64,000 bases of DNA, from assembly GCF_024220585.1 (NCBI RefSeq), contig NZ_JAMXKF010000001.1, positions 1,188,033 through 1,252,032 of the forward strand, in the 5' to 3' direction. Made by a program: the position numbers and the translations under genes. Each line of letters begins with the position of its first letter. The stretch's first letter is position 1. Source of the stretch: Dyadobacter diqingensis (GTDB taxonomy: Bacteria; Bacteroidota; Bacteroidia; Cytophagales; Spirosomataceae). Below are positions 45,054 to 55,119 of the stretch, one piece after another. The notes beneath the pieces were generated by a model. That model was not told the DNA's origin. It made no database searches and worked only from the letters and a program-made list of their open reading frames with translations.

Positions 45054-46997
45054 TTAATATTTAACTCGTACCTCCCCTGTTGCCGTTCGATACAACGCAC
45101 CATTTTCAAGTCCGGCTGCTTTGGCAGCTTCATTGTTCGAGTATTCAGGTAAAGATGGAGCCGTTATAGCTCCCTTCAGATTACTTTTTCCTTCAACGAA
45201 AATATCTCCTTTAATCATACCTCCATCCGAAGATAGATAGAGCTCTGAAACTCCGGAAAGCTTACCAATTAATACCCTGTTATTCGAGTAATTAAGCACT
45301 CCATTAACGCGTGTAACTGCGGTCCCTCCCGGACTATAAAATGAATTGTCCGATACAATCACGCCCGATTGAGTTGTACTGTAAACACCATTTAATGCCT
45401 CAATTGCATTTCCCGTAATAATATTATCATTTGATTCATTATAAATTCCGTATTCCGGCAGCTGTCTTATTCTGTTATTCGAAATTATATTGGTCCCACC
45501 ACCTCCGGTGAGCTTAATTGCATGACTATGTTTGGGAATTAAAGCACTAATTACAGCTGTTGCATTAGTAGTTCGCTGCTTTACCGTTTCACCCACTGTA
45601 AACTTACCCGATGTTACCTGAATGATAATTTTGCTCGATTTCTGGTCAAATCCAGCCAAATATCCAACCGCACCGGAACTAGATCCCACTACCCCATGCG
45701 TATTGATATCAGGTGCCGCAATAAACTTACCAAAACTATTAGTTACTTTACCAATAAAAGGGAGTAAATCAAGAGAATTACATAACAATAAATTTCCCCG
45801 GATTGTGTTAAATGCATTTCCCCCCGCTTTCGAAATTATTTCAATGCAATTACTCTCACCATCGAATAATGCCTTTGACTCTATGCCTACATATGGATTA
45901 AGTGTACTATTTAGAATTTGATTTTCTCCACCTCCTCCTGTCAGATTATTGCTATATATTGCAGCTCGTTTTGCACCTTCTAATTTACAATTGACAAAGA
46001 TATTTTTATCACACGGGCCTAACATTTCAACGCTGTATTTCCCCCCATCACTCTCCATACCATCAATGACAAAGAAACGGCAATTATTAAGTCTTAACAA
46101 TGCATTTACTTGGCCCGCCCCATATGCTTGTCCATTGTGATAGTTATTTTTCATATACACTGAATATCCACCAGGCACTTTTGTTGCTTCTGCTCCTATT
46201 TCGATACCACAATCCTCGCCGCCCATAAACATGCAATCGTAGATTTTTAGGGAAACAATTTCCGTCCCGTAAAGTATCCTCCTCGCCGTATTGGCTCTAA
46301 ATTCGATATTCTGAATTGTGATATAATTATCCTTGGCCTGCCCTGAGGGAGCACCCGTATTAATGACGAACATATCCCCGGCAAAACCTACTTTACCAAA
46401 AATTTGGGTACGCCCAACCCCTGCGCCCTCCATAATTACCTTAAAATACCACTTCGGCGCTTTACTTACCGCTTTGTAGTTTACTTGTTTTCCTACATAG
46501 TAAACTCCATTTGCAAATTTCAGTATTGCCCCAGTAACAGGCACAGCGTTCATCATTTTTTGAATCGCATCCGCATCATCGTTCTCATCATTTGGATTTG
46601 CACCAAACCATTCTGGCCGCAGACATCCACTATCGTCCCTCAAATATCTCCGTTTTCCTGAAATAATCACCATACTGCTATCATCCGGCGATTTGCTATT
46701 GGGATCATATCTAAATGTACCTGACCTCAGCCCTTCATTTACATAAACAACCGTAGCAGTATCTGCAATCCCCCTTCTCAATTCTTTTTGAGTTACAAAA
46801 GGAATTCGCTTGGAGGCCATATCTGTAATGGAATTCAACGTACTCTGGAAATCTTCCGACACCAAGGCTTGCTTCTCCTTCCTCATGCGTTCGATTTTCC
46901 AACGCACCTTTTTCTCCGGCGATAATGTGTCCGGGACTTGTGCAAATCCAGAAAAAGCAATAGTAGCTAGAAGTAAAATTAGTGTTTGTCCTCTCAT
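45054..46997 (-). CDS. Secreted right-handed beta-helix protein, tail-spike-like C-terminus
   Basis: A 647-residue protein with signal peptide MRGQTLILLLATIAFSGFAQ. A coiled segment (about 25-60) is followed by DSGCLRPEWFGANPNDENDD, the start of pectate-lyase-3/tail-spike-type helices, and YYVGKQVNYKA. Beta-helix rungs include NYITIQNIEFRANTARR, LRLNNCRFFVIDG and GGTNIISNNRIRQLPEYGI. Near residues 455-490 lies an inserted domain (SGKFTVGETVKQRTTNATAV) of a type seen in phage structural proteins. The end (EYSNNEAAKAAGLENGALYR) is also typical of those. It may be a polysaccharide-acting enzyme or an adhesin; no catalytic residues can be named. Confidence 0.7.
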   Translation of the reverse strand: MRGQTLILLLATIAFSGFAQVPDTLSPEKKVRWKIERMRKEKQALVSEDFQSTLNSITDMASKRIPFVTQKELRRGIADTATVVYVNEGLRSGTFRYDPNSKSPDDSSMVIISGKRRYLRDDSGCLRPEWFGANPNDENDDADAIQKMMNAVPVTGAILKFANGVYYVGKQVNYKAVSKAPKWYFKVIMEGAGVGRTQIFGKVGFAGDMFVINTGAPSGQAKDNYITIQNIEFRANTARRILYGTEIVSLKIYDCMFMGGEDCGIEIGAEATKVPGGYSVYMKNNYHNGQAYGAGQVNALLRLNNCRFFVIDGMESDGGKYSVEMLGPCDKNIFVNCKLEGAKRAAIYSNNLTGGGGENQILNSTLNPYVGIESKALFDGESNCIEIISKAGGNAFNTIRGNLLLCNSLDLLPFIGKVTNSFGKFIAAPDINTHGVVGSSSGAVGYLAGFDQKSSKIIIQVTSGKFTVGETVKQRTTNATAVISALIPKHSHAIKLTGGGGTNIISNNRIRQLPEYGIYNESNDNIITGNAIEALNGVYSTTQSGVIVSDNSFYSPGGTAVTRVNGVLNYSNNRVLIGKLSGVSELYLSSDGGMIKGDIFVEGKSNLKGAITAPSLPEYSNNEAAKAAGLENGALYRTATGEVRVKY

Positions 46998-47327
46998 AAT
47001 GAATCGTTTTAAGTGTGTCCCTTAAGTACCCAGGTTAATACACAACGTAAAAAAAGTACTTGATAAGATAATTTTTTCTTAAATCCTTCGTCTCTTGCCC
47101 TAAAAATTGAACCCGCTCACTTTCATTCTGAAGAAAAATTGCAAATTGCCCGCTACGTTATCGGTTGCGGGGTTTCTTTGATAAACATTATACAGTTAAC
47201 CTAAGATTTCATTTTTTTTTGCCCCTCTTTATCCTATATTTGATATTTTTCAAATTCCAACGAAGCGAACTATCTTACGATTGGATAGCTTTCGAACGCT
47301 GCGTCATCGTTTTGCGAACTGATTGTT
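46998..47327. other. 330-bp divergent region
   Basis: No gene is supported here. It separates the leftward beta-helix gene and rightward SNF2 gene and is A+T-rich with long T runs. TATATTTG at 47235-47242 resembles a -7 element for the SNF2 gene but lacks a well-spaced -33 TTG. Confidence 0.5.
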
Positions 47328-50279
47328 ATGAAAGTATCTACCTCTGAACCTTTTAAAATAATATATTCCATCCTGGATCATGAGTATCTCGGCTACATAT
47401 TCGAGTCATTTGTAGTCCAACTCAATGCTCAGGGTGACTTTTCCTATCAGATACAAAATATTTCTTCAAAAAATATAGAAGAATTCAGCGCCGGGCTTGA
47501 TTCCACCGATTTTGAACTTGTAAGTCTTATCGATGATATTCAGCAGGACACGATTTTAAAGAAATTCAATACCAAAAAACTGTCTCCGGTCGATTTTTTC
47601 CTGAAAATATACGACGCACAAAAAGGAGATAAAGTTATTCAGGAAGCCATCAGCGCTTATTTAGAAAACAGCAAGGCTCGTATTTTAGCTAAGCTGGCCG
47701 GCAAAGATCTTTTCATCATGGGAAGTGACGGTAATCCGCTTTGGAAATCCGTGGAGTGGGAAACTGAAAAAGCGACCATCCGTTTTCATTTCATGCGAAA
47801 TGAAGACAACACGCACTACTTTCCGGCGATTAAGCACAACGGCCAAAAACTGGATTTTCAATATAAAAATGCCATCATTCTTTGCGAGGAACCCGCCTGG
47901 CTTGTTGTGGACGGTCATTTGTATCACTTCGAAGGGAACGTAGATGGGAAGAAAATCAAGCCGTTTTTGGCAAAGAAATTCATTGCGATTCCGCGTAAAG
48001 TTGAGGAAACCTATTACGAACGTTTCGTTGCGCCACTTATAGCCTCTTATGATGTCGTTTCCCGTGGTTTCGACATCAGGAATATCTCTACGGCACCGAA
48101 ACCGGTTCTGACCATCACAGACACGGCTGTGAAAAGTAAAAACACACCCGCCCTGCTATTTGCAGAAGCGGATTCGGAAGATAATACGGCTACAGACTAT
48201 GACGACGGCGAGGTTTCTTTCCGTATTGCTTTTCAATATGGGACCTATACTTTCCCTTTTGACAGTTTCGCGAGCCCGTCAAGTGTGTTCATGGACAAAA
48301 AGGGAGACGACTATATTTTTTACAAAGTCAAACGTGACATTCCGACTGAACGCCATAACCTCAATCAGCTTAAAGAATGGGGCTTGAACATCCGCAACGG
48401 ACAGACGCTGATGCCCAAATCTCAGGCATTTGGGTGGTTGCAAAGCACTGCCAAAACTTTATCTGAGAACGGTTTTATCCTTAGACAAAATACTGCTGAT
48501 GTAAAACGCTACTTTCTCGGCTATTCTTCACTTGATGTTTCTATTGAAGAGGGTCGCGACTGGTTTGACATCAATGCGCGTGTTCAGTTTGGTGAATATG
48601 AAATTCCCTTTATTCAGCTCAGAAATTATATTCTTAATCAGAAAAAAGAATTTACACTTCCAAACGGAGAAATTGCGGTAATACCGGAATGGTGGTTCAC
48701 CAAATATTCGGAGCTATTCGCATTTTCGGAACATGACAGTACCAGCGATGACATCCGTTTGCGCATGCACCATCTGGCACTTGTTCAGGAATTAAAGGAG
48801 GAAAGTCTTGCGACTACCATTATTAGTCATAAACTGGAACGGCTGCGCGACTTTAATCAGATTGAACCGACCAATGCACCGAAAAATTTCAAAGGGACAC
48901 TTCGCCCCTATCAAAAAGCGGGTTACGACTGGCTTCAGTTCTTAAATCAGTACCGGTTTGGAGGCTGTCTGGCTGATGATATGGGTTTAGGTAAAACCGT
49001 GCAAACACTCGCCTTTTTACAATCCCAAAAAGAAGCAGGAATCAAAGAGCCATCACTGCTGATTATGCCGACTTCGCTTCTGTACAACTGGGCGCTTGAA
49101 GCGAAAAGGTTTACACCTAAATTGAAAGTAATGCTTTACACGGGCACTTACCGTGAAAAAAATACGGAACAATTTGAAGGTTTTGACTTAATTCTCACGT
49201 CATATGGCATTGTCAGGCTGGACATTGATTTCATTCAATTGTTCCGGTTCAATTATGTGATATTGGATGAATCCCAGGCCATCAAAAATCCGGCATCGAT
49301 TATTACCAAGGCCGTCAGAAAATTGAATTCCGCGAACAGACTTATCCTGACAGGTACCCCGATTGAAAACAGTACGATGGATTTATGGTCGCAGATGTCG
49401 TTTGTCAATCCGGGACTGCTTGGAAGCCAGACTTTTTTCCGTGACGAATTTCAGATTCCGATTGAGAAAAAGAACGATGAAGAAAAATCGAAGCGGCTGT
49501 ATAATTTAATCAAACCATTCATTTTGCGCCGTCACAAGTCTCAGGTCGCCACTGATCTTCCTGAAAAAGTGGAAAGTATTCAATACTGTGAAATGTCTGA
49601 GGAACAGGAAAAAGCTTACGAAGAAGCTAAGGCCTATTATCGCAATCTTATCCTGCAAAGCATTGATTCGGAAGGAATTTCAAAATCTCAGCTGGTGGTT
49701 TTACAAGGCCTTACTAAATTACGGCAGCTGGCTAACCATCCCAAAATGGTCGATCCGGACTATGCGGATGGATCAGGGAAGTTTGAAGATGTGCTTCACA
49801 AGATGGAAACAGCCATCAGCGAAAACCATAAAATACTGATATTCAGCCAGTACATAAAACATCTTGATTTATTCAGGGCTTATCTCGATAAAGGAAAAGT
49901 AACCTACGCCTATCTGGATGGTTCGACAAAAGATCGTCAAGCCGAGGTGGAAAATTTCCAGAACGACGAAAACATTAAAATATTCCTGATTTCATTGAAA
50001 GCAGGCGGGCTTGGCCTGAATCTCACTGCCGCGGATTACGTATTTATTCTCGATCCCTGGTGGAATCCAGCTATCGAGGCACAGGCTGTAGACAGGGCAC
50101 ACCGCATCGGACAGGACAGAACGGTATTTACTTATAAATTTATAACGAAAAACTCTGTCGAAGAAAAAATTCTTGCCTTGCAGCGTACCAAAAAACAGCT
50201 GGCGGATGACCTGATCTCGAATGAGGACGGATTTATTAAGTCACTTTCAAGAGAAGATGTTTTATCGCTGCTTGAATAA
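47328..50279 (+). CDS. SNF2-family DEAD/DEAH-box ATPase
   Basis: A 983-residue Swi2/Snf2 helicase-like ATPase. An N-terminal part of about 510 residues has no motif that I recognise. The ATPase core follows: LRPYQKAGYDWLQFL, Walker A region DDMGLGKT (550-557), motif II DESQ (647-650), LTGTPIENS, and in the second half ILIFSQYIKHLDLFRAYL, SLKAGGLGLNLTAADYV and DRAHRIGQDRTVFTYKFI. It is complete and should be an active double-stranded DNA translocase. It is a single-gene unit followed by a strong terminator, and nothing nearby suggests a defence operon. Confidence 0.93.
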   Translation: MKVSTSEPFKIIYSILDHEYLGYIFESFVVQLNAQGDFSYQIQNISSKNIEEFSAGLDSTDFELVSLIDDIQQDTILKKFNTKKLSPVDFFLKIYDAQKGDKVIQEAISAYLENSKARILAKLAGKDLFIMGSDGNPLWKSVEWETEKATIRFHFMRNEDNTHYFPAIKHNGQKLDFQYKNAIILCEEPAWLVVDGHLYHFEGNVDGKKIKPFLAKKFIAIPRKVEETYYERFVAPLIASYDVVSRGFDIRNISTAPKPVLTITDTAVKSKNTPALLFAEADSEDNTATDYDDGEVSFRIAFQYGTYTFPFDSFASPSSVFMDKKGDDYIFYKVKRDIPTERHNLNQLKEWGLNIRNGQTLMPKSQAFGWLQSTAKTLSENGFILRQNTADVKRYFLGYSSLDVSIEEGRDWFDINARVQFGEYEIPFIQLRNYILNQKKEFTLPNGEIAVIPEWWFTKYSELFAFSEHDSTSDDIRLRMHHLALVQELKEESLATTIISHKLERLRDFNQIEPTNAPKNFKGTLRPYQKAGYDWLQFLNQYRFGGCLADDMGLGKTVQTLAFLQSQKEAGIKEPSLLIMPTSLLYNWALEAKRFTPKLKVMLYTGTYREKNTEQFEGFDLILTSYGIVRLDIDFIQLFRFNYVILDESQAIKNPASIITKAVRKLNSANRLILTGTPIENSTMDLWSQMSFVNPGLLGSQTFFRDEFQIPIEKKNDEEKSKRLYNLIKPFILRRHKSQVATDLPEKVESIQYCEMSEEQEKAYEEAKAYYRNLILQSIDSEGISKSQLVVLQGLTKLRQLANHPKMVDPDYADGSGKFEDVLHKMETAISENHKILIFSQYIKHLDLFRAYLDKGKVTYAYLDGSTKDRQAEVENFQNDENIKIFLISLKAGGLGLNLTAADYVFILDPWWNPAIEAQAVDRAHRIGQDRTVFTYKFITKNSVEEKILALQRTKKQLADDLISNEDGFIKSLSREDVLSLLE

Positions 50280-50295
50280 GTATTCAAACAGCACC

Positions 50296-50343
50296 GCATA
50301 AAAAATGCCCTGAAAACGATCGCTTTCAGGGCATTTTTTATGC
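50296..50343. terminator. Strong bidirectional terminator
   Basis: Perfect 20-bp arms (GCATAAAAAATGCCCTGAAA and its complement) enclose ACGATCGC. The A6 and T6 runs inside the arms give a T tract in both directions. It serves the convergent SNF2 and purA genes. Confidence 0.9.
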
Positions 50344-50358
50344 GTAATCAATTTATTC

Positions 50359-51654
50359 TTAGTTCAAAAGAGCCGTAGTTTCGCGGGTAATTAACGCCTC
50401 ACGGTCAGGGCCTGTTGAAATAAATGTTATTGGCAACTGAAGCTCAGCTTCAAGGAACTTCACATAAGCAAGTAGCTCTTCCGGGATCGCATCAAAATCA
50501 CGGATTCCATCAAGAGATGTTTGCCATCCTGCAAAATCTTTGTAAACCGGCTCAACTGTATCGTCACATAAGTCGTACGGAAGCTGATCGGTCAAAGTTC
50601 CGTCTGGCAAACGATAGTTTGTACAAACACGGATTGTATCAAAAACTGTAAGTACGTCCACTTTCATCATGATCAGCTGCGTTACACCGTTGATCATAAT
50701 CGCGTATTTCAAAGCTGGCAGATCCAACCATCCACAACGACGCGGACGACCAGTTGTAGCTCCGAATTCACGACCTTCCTGTCTCATTTTCTCGCCTGTT
50801 TCTTCAAGCAGTTCTGTTGGGAAAGGTCCGCTTCCTACACGTGTACAATAAGCTTTGAAGATACCGAATACTTCTCCAACAGCGCTTGGTGCAATACCAA
50901 GACCTGTGCAGGCACCGGCAGCCATTGTCGTAGAGCTTGTTACAAATGGATAAGAACCAAAGTCGATATCAAGTAAAGAACCCTGTGCACCCTCAGCCAA
51001 AACCGTTTTTCCCTCTGCAATCGCATCGTTGATAAGGTACTCGCTGTCAACCAAAGTAAACTGCTTCATAAATTCAACCGCAGCGAAGAAATTTTCTTCC
51101 GCCTTAGGAAGCACCTCAGCATAATCGAATGAATAAAAGTCAAGAATTACTTTGTGCGCATCAACAAGTTTTTTGTACTTATCAGCAAAATTAGGAGAAA
51201 GAACATCTCCCACACGCAATCCAAGACGCGCAACTTTATCCTGATAAGCAGGCCCGATTCCACGAAGTGTTGAACCGATTTTCGAATCACCTTTCGAGCG
51301 TTCGTAAGCTGCATCAAGCAAAGCATGCGTTGGCAAAATCAACGATGCTTTTTTAGAAATGAACAAATTGCCAGCCAAATCAAGGTTGTATTTAGCAAGA
51401 TTTTCAATTTCTCTTTTAAAAACGATGGCGTCTAAAACGACCCCGTTTCCGATAATGTTCTGGATTTCGCTACGAAAAATACCGGATGGAATTTGGTGCA
51501 AAACATGCTTAATACCATCAAATTCCAAGGTATGTCCCGCGTTAGGGCCGCCCTGAAATCTTGCTACTACCTGATAACGTGGTGCGAGAACATCCACAAT
51601 TTTACCCTTACCTTCATCTCCCCACTGGAGACCAAGCAATACGTCAACTTTCAT
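50359..51654 (-). CDS. purA: Adenylosuccinate synthetase
   Basis: It joins IMP and aspartate using GTP, the first step from IMP to AMP. The 431-residue length is standard. Signatures are the N-terminal GLQWGDEGKGKIVD P loop, FQGGPNAGHTL, GSTLRGIGPAYQDK, GAQGSLLDIDFGSYPFVTS and TTGRPRRCGWLDL. The ATG at 51654 is the clear start. It lies upstream of nothing on its strand, and its stop is protected by the shared terminator. The Fur gene lies 85 bp behind it, separated by its own terminator. Confidence 0.98.
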   Translation of the reverse strand: MKVDVLLGLQWGDEGKGKIVDVLAPRYQVVARFQGGPNAGHTLEFDGIKHVLHQIPSGIFRSEIQNIIGNGVVLDAIVFKREIENLAKYNLDLAGNLFISKKASLILPTHALLDAAYERSKGDSKIGSTLRGIGPAYQDKVARLGLRVGDVLSPNFADKYKKLVDAHKVILDFYSFDYAEVLPKAEENFFAAVEFMKQFTLVDSEYLINDAIAEGKTVLAEGAQGSLLDIDFGSYPFVTSSTTMAAGACTGLGIAPSAVGEVFGIFKAYCTRVGSGPFPTELLEETGEKMRQEGREFGATTGRPRRCGWLDLPALKYAIMINGVTQLIMMKVDVLTVFDTIRVCTNYRLPDGTLTDQLPYDLCDDTVEPVYKDFAGWQTSLDGIRDFDAIPEELLAYVKFLEAELQLPITFISTGPDREALITRETTALLN

Positions 51655-51692
51655 CCAATAAATGGTTATTAAAAACTATTATTTGCTAAAAT

Positions 51693-51734
51693 GATAAGGC
51701 GTAACAAACCATAAAATGTCTGTTACGCCTTATC
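51693..51734 (-). terminator. Terminator after the Fur-family gene
   Basis: Perfect 14-bp arms GATAAGGCGTAACA and TGTTACGCCTTATC enclose 14 nt. On the minus strand it follows the fur-type stop by 5 nt and is followed by ATTTTAGC. Confidence 0.7.
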
Positions 51735-51739
51735 GAAAC

Positions 51740-52246
51740 CTACTCTCTTATTTCATGTCCCTCGGAAACTTCCTCGGAAATTTCTTTCCGGTTCTGGCAA
51801 TTTTCTTTTGTGCAGTTGCCGTAGAAGATCAGGGAATGATGAAGTACACTGAAGTTAAGCATCTCGCCTACCATATTCTGGATAGACTGGATCCGTGGAT
51901 CGCAAAACTCCATTACTTTATGACAATCCGTACAAATTAAGTGATCATGCTGCTTGTTTCCGTACGATTTTTCGAACTGTGCCAGATTCTTTCCAAACTG
52001 GTGTTTGGTTACAAGATCACAGTCTACAAGTACGTCCAGGGTATTATACACCGTTGCACGACTAACACGATAACGTTTGTTTTTCATGCTGATATAGAGT
52101 TCATCTACATCAAAATGGTCCTCACGGGTATAGATTTCTTCCAATATCGCAAACCTTTCAGGGGTCTTGCGAAGTCCTTTATTTTCGAGGTAAGCCGTCA
52201 GAATTTTCTTGGCGGCTTCAAAATTTGGTTTGCTGGCTTGTGGCAT
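51740..52246 (-). CDS. Fur-family metal-dependent regulator
   Basis: A 168-residue DNA-binding regulator of the Fur/PerR/Zur family. The winged-helix part shows GLRKTPERFAILEEIY and SRATVYNTLDVLVDCDLV. The dimer domain has His100-Asp101-His102 (QHDHLICTDC) and a structural zinc site with Cys105/Cys108 and Cys145/Cys150. These cysteine pairs are intact. Which metal or peroxide signal it reads cannot be decided from sequence alone. It is a single-gene unit between rel and purA. Confidence 0.92.
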   Translation of the reverse strand: MPQASKPNFEAAKKILTAYLENKGLRKTPERFAILEEIYTREDHFDVDELYISMKNKRYRVSRATVYNTLDVLVDCDLVTKHQFGKNLAQFEKSYGNKQHDHLICTDCHKVMEFCDPRIQSIQNMVGEMLNFSVLHHSLIFYGNCTKENCQNRKEISEEVSEGHEIRE

Positions 52247-52419
52247 ATCTTTTGAAAATCTTGCGCAAATTACGTGCTTTTTTTCTTAAATCACAGTGGC
52301 AATTATGCAGCGGTAGTCATTTGAAGCTTTCATGTGGCGACGTTAATGCGGCTATAACGCTGTTGCACCCGTACTATAAACCAATTAATTAACACGTCAC
52401 ACACATAATGGTTCCTTCT

Positions 52420-54702
52420 TTATTCATTTCCTGACAGGTTCGTGTCAAATCTTTGCACAGTGTACACGCCTTCAACCTGTTCGAGCTTACTGATAAGCAC
52501 ATCCAAATGCCGCGTATCCTGTACATATAGCCTGATATCTCCATTGAAAACACCATCTTTTGTATCGATGGTCAATCCCCGCATGTTGATATGAAGCTCG
52601 TTGGAAATAATTCTGGTAACATCGTTAATCAGACCAACACGATCCGTTCCGGAAATATACAGTCCGGCAAGGAACGCCTCGTCCTTATTCGACTCCCACT
52701 TCGCTTTGATGATACGGTTTCCATGTTTAGACATCAGTTCAGCGGCATTCGGGCAGGTTGTCCTGTGAATTTTTATACCTTCGTTAATGGTAACAAAACC
52801 GAAAACGTCATCACCGGCAATCGGATTACAACAGGGTGCCAGTCTGTAATCGATTTTATCCATATCATCACCGATCAACAGGGTATCACTGTCTGCACGG
52901 TCGCCATGGATATTTTTTAATAGTTTGGTATAAGCCTTTCCATCGGCTCCCTCAATCGGGGGAATAACAGCCGTAACAGCCTTTCTTTCCTTCGCCTCCT
53001 TATCTCTTTTAAATCTTTTTAATTCATCAAGCTGGACATATCCTTTTCCGATTTTATAGAAAAAGTCAGAAGCTGTTTTGCATTCAAAAAAGGCACGAAG
53101 CTGGTTCACAACCTCGGCTGTAAGCTCAATTCCAAGAATTTTCAGTTTCTTCTCAACCATCTGACGACCGTCCGTTTCATACCGGCGGTTATCTTCTTTC
53201 AAAAAGTCTTTGATTCTGGCGCGCGCCTTGGAAGTACGGACAATACGGAGCCAGTCTTCATTCGGCTTTTGCTTGTTGGACGTTATGATTTCAATCTGAT
53301 CACCATTGTTAAGCACATAACTGATCGGAACAAGAATCCCCCCGACTTTGGCAGCCATACAATGCACGCCCACTTCCGAGTGTATATCAAAAGCAAAATC
53401 AAGCGCTGTCGCCCCGCTTTGCAATACCTTCAACTCTCCTTTTGGGGTAAAAACAAAAACCTCCTCATTGAAAAGATTTGTCCGGAATTCGTCCAGAAAT
53501 TCGATGGCTGCTGTTTTATCGCCCGAACCCGTTTCCAGTGTTTCACGCACCTGGCTGATCCATTGCTCAATATTACCGCGAACCTTCGTATCATTCCCCT
53601 TGTATTTCCAGTGCGCCGCATATCCTTTTTCCGCAATCTCATCCATTCTCGACGTACGGATCTGCACCTCCACCCATTGGCCGCTCTTACTCATTACAGT
53701 CGAGTGAAGTGACTGATAGCCGTTGGCACGCGGCGTACTAAGGAAGTCCTTCAACCGATCCGGGTTGGGCTTGTAATGATCCGTTACGATGGAATAAGCC
53801 TGCCAGCAAAGCGCTTTTTCACGATCGCCCTCCTGAGAAGATTCCAAAACGATACGAATAGCAAACAAATCATAGATCTCTTCGAAAGGTTTGTTCTGCT
53901 TGCGCATCTTATTCCAAATCGAATAAATCGACTTGGGTCTGCCTTTGATGATATAATTTAAACCTGCCTGTTCCAGATCCTGAGCAATCGGCTCTGTGAA
54001 TTTCGAAATAAACCGATCACGCGAGCTCTTCGTTTCTCTCAGCTTTCTCGAGATCGCGCGGTACTCCTGTGGCTCTGTATATTTCAGGTACAATTCTTCA
54101 AGCTCCGACTTGATACTATACAAACCAAGCCTGTGCGCCAAAGGGGCATAAATAAAAATAGTCTCGGACGCGATTTTAAGCTGCTTGTCACGCGGCATGC
54201 TGTCGAGCGTCCGCATGTTATGCAAACGATCCGCCAGCTTCACAAGGATTACCCGAACGTCGTCCGACAGGGTAAGCAACATTTTCCGGAAATTTTCAGC
54301 CTGCTGCGAAGTACCATATTCGAACCTGCCGGAAATTTTGGTGAGGCCGTCAATGATCTTGGCAACTTTTTTTCCGAACAACCGGTCGATGTCCTCGATA
54401 CGCATATCCGTATCCTCAACCACATCATGCAACAAGGCTGAGACAATACCCGTGGTACCCAGCCCAATCTCTTCCACAACAATCTGCGCTACTGCAAGCG
54501 GGTGGTAAATATATGGTTCGCCCGATCGGCGGCGCATATCCTTATGTGCCTCCACCGATGTATAAAAGGCCTTCTTTATTAATTTTGCATCATTGTCCTT
54601 TAAAAATGGCTTGGCTGTCCGTAACAGCCTGCGGTATTTTTTAAGGATATCCTTACGCTCCTGCTCCAGATCTATGCTCAGGGTTTCAACGAGTTGCTCC
54701 AA
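52420..54702 (-). CDS. Bifunctional (p)ppGpp synthetase/hydrolase (RelA/SpoT)
   Basis: A 760-residue long Rsh enzyme that makes and degrades (p)ppGpp in the stringent response. The HD hydrolase domain is intact: His67, and His92-Asp93 with Glu96-Asp97 in LHDVVED, plus LVKLADRLHNMRTL. The synthetase domain has GRPKSIYSIWNKM and GYQSLHSTV. A TGS domain (VFVFTPKGELKVLQSGATAL) and a C-terminal ACT domain (ISGTDRVGLINDVTRIIS) follow. The start must be the TTG at 54702, because an in-frame TAA lies two codons upstream and the next ATG is inside the HD domain. Confidence 0.95.
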   Translation of the reverse strand: MEQLVETLSIDLEQERKDILKKYRRLLRTAKPFLKDNDAKLIKKAFYTSVEAHKDMRRRSGEPYIYHPLAVAQIVVEEIGLGTTGIVSALLHDVVEDTDMRIEDIDRLFGKKVAKIIDGLTKISGRFEYGTSQQAENFRKMLLTLSDDVRVILVKLADRLHNMRTLDSMPRDKQLKIASETIFIYAPLAHRLGLYSIKSELEELYLKYTEPQEYRAISRKLRETKSSRDRFISKFTEPIAQDLEQAGLNYIIKGRPKSIYSIWNKMRKQNKPFEEIYDLFAIRIVLESSQEGDREKALCWQAYSIVTDHYKPNPDRLKDFLSTPRANGYQSLHSTVMSKSGQWVEVQIRTSRMDEIAEKGYAAHWKYKGNDTKVRGNIEQWISQVRETLETGSGDKTAAIEFLDEFRTNLFNEEVFVFTPKGELKVLQSGATALDFAFDIHSEVGVHCMAAKVGGILVPISYVLNNGDQIEIITSNKQKPNEDWLRIVRTSKARARIKDFLKEDNRRYETDGRQMVEKKLKILGIELTAEVVNQLRAFFECKTASDFFYKIGKGYVQLDELKRFKRDKEAKERKAVTAVIPPIEGADGKAYTKLLKNIHGDRADSDTLLIGDDMDKIDYRLAPCCNPIAGDDVFGFVTINEGIKIHRTTCPNAAELMSKHGNRIIKAKWESNKDEAFLAGLYISGTDRVGLINDVTRIISNELHINMRGLTIDTKDGVFNGDIRLYVQDTRHLDVLISKLEQVEGVYTVQRFDTNLSGNE

Positions 54703-54796
54703 TGCTTAATAGTAATTAGTACGCTTCACCAAAATAACAAATTTTAGCGAGATTATTCAATTAAAAATTTTTTTTGAAAAATATTTTTCAAAAAGC

Positions 54797-54828
54797 TTGC
54801 ATGTTTAAAACAAACTTTGCTACCTTTG
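54797..54828 (+). promoter_or_regulatory. Bacteroidota-type promoter for tRNA-Leu (UAG)
   Basis: TTG at 54797-54799 and TACCTTTG at 54821-54828 are 21 nt apart. The -7 element and next base are the same as in front of tRNA-Gly. Confidence 0.75.
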
Positions 54829-54874
54829 CACTCCCAACCAACGACAAGGGTTGAAGATTAAAGAGAAAATAAGA

Positions 54875-54956
54875 GCGGGCGTGGCGGAACTGGTAGACGT
54901 GCTAGACTTAGGATCTAGTGCCGCAAGGCGTGGGGGTTCGATTCCCTCCGCCCGTA
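54875..54956 (+). tRNA. tRNA-Leu (UAG)
   Basis: A class II tRNA of 82 nt. Acceptor arms GCGGGCG and CGCCCGT pair with one G-U. The anticodon stem CTAGA/TCTAG encloses CTTAGGA, giving TAG. The variable arm is TGCCGCAAGGCG and the T loop TTCGATT. Confidence 0.97.
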
Positions 54957-55033
54957 CGAACAACAAGGGATTGACGGGGCGTCATGTTTCCTATCTGAAA
55001 TAAGAAGATGAACTGCTCCGAAGTAAACCCGTC

Positions 55034-55070
55034 AAATGCCCTCAGGACACTGTTTTGAGGGCATTTTTGT
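55034..55070 (+). terminator. Terminator between tRNA-Leu and tig
   Basis: Perfect 11-bp arms AAATGCCCTCA and TGAGGGCATTT, 11 nt apart, followed by a T-rich tail. It lies about 50 nt upstream of the tig start. Confidence 0.8.
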
Positions 55071-55119
55071 TTTGCGTTTTATCTAAAAAAAGGACATTTA
55101 CTAATATCATAAGCAACGC

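Noticed and set aside
37119..50279. Defence island made of the UPF1-like and SNF2 helicases
   Set aside because: The two genes are 6 kb apart, face opposite ways, and are separated by terC, tRNAs and IS remnants. No nuclease, methylase or other defence partner is near.
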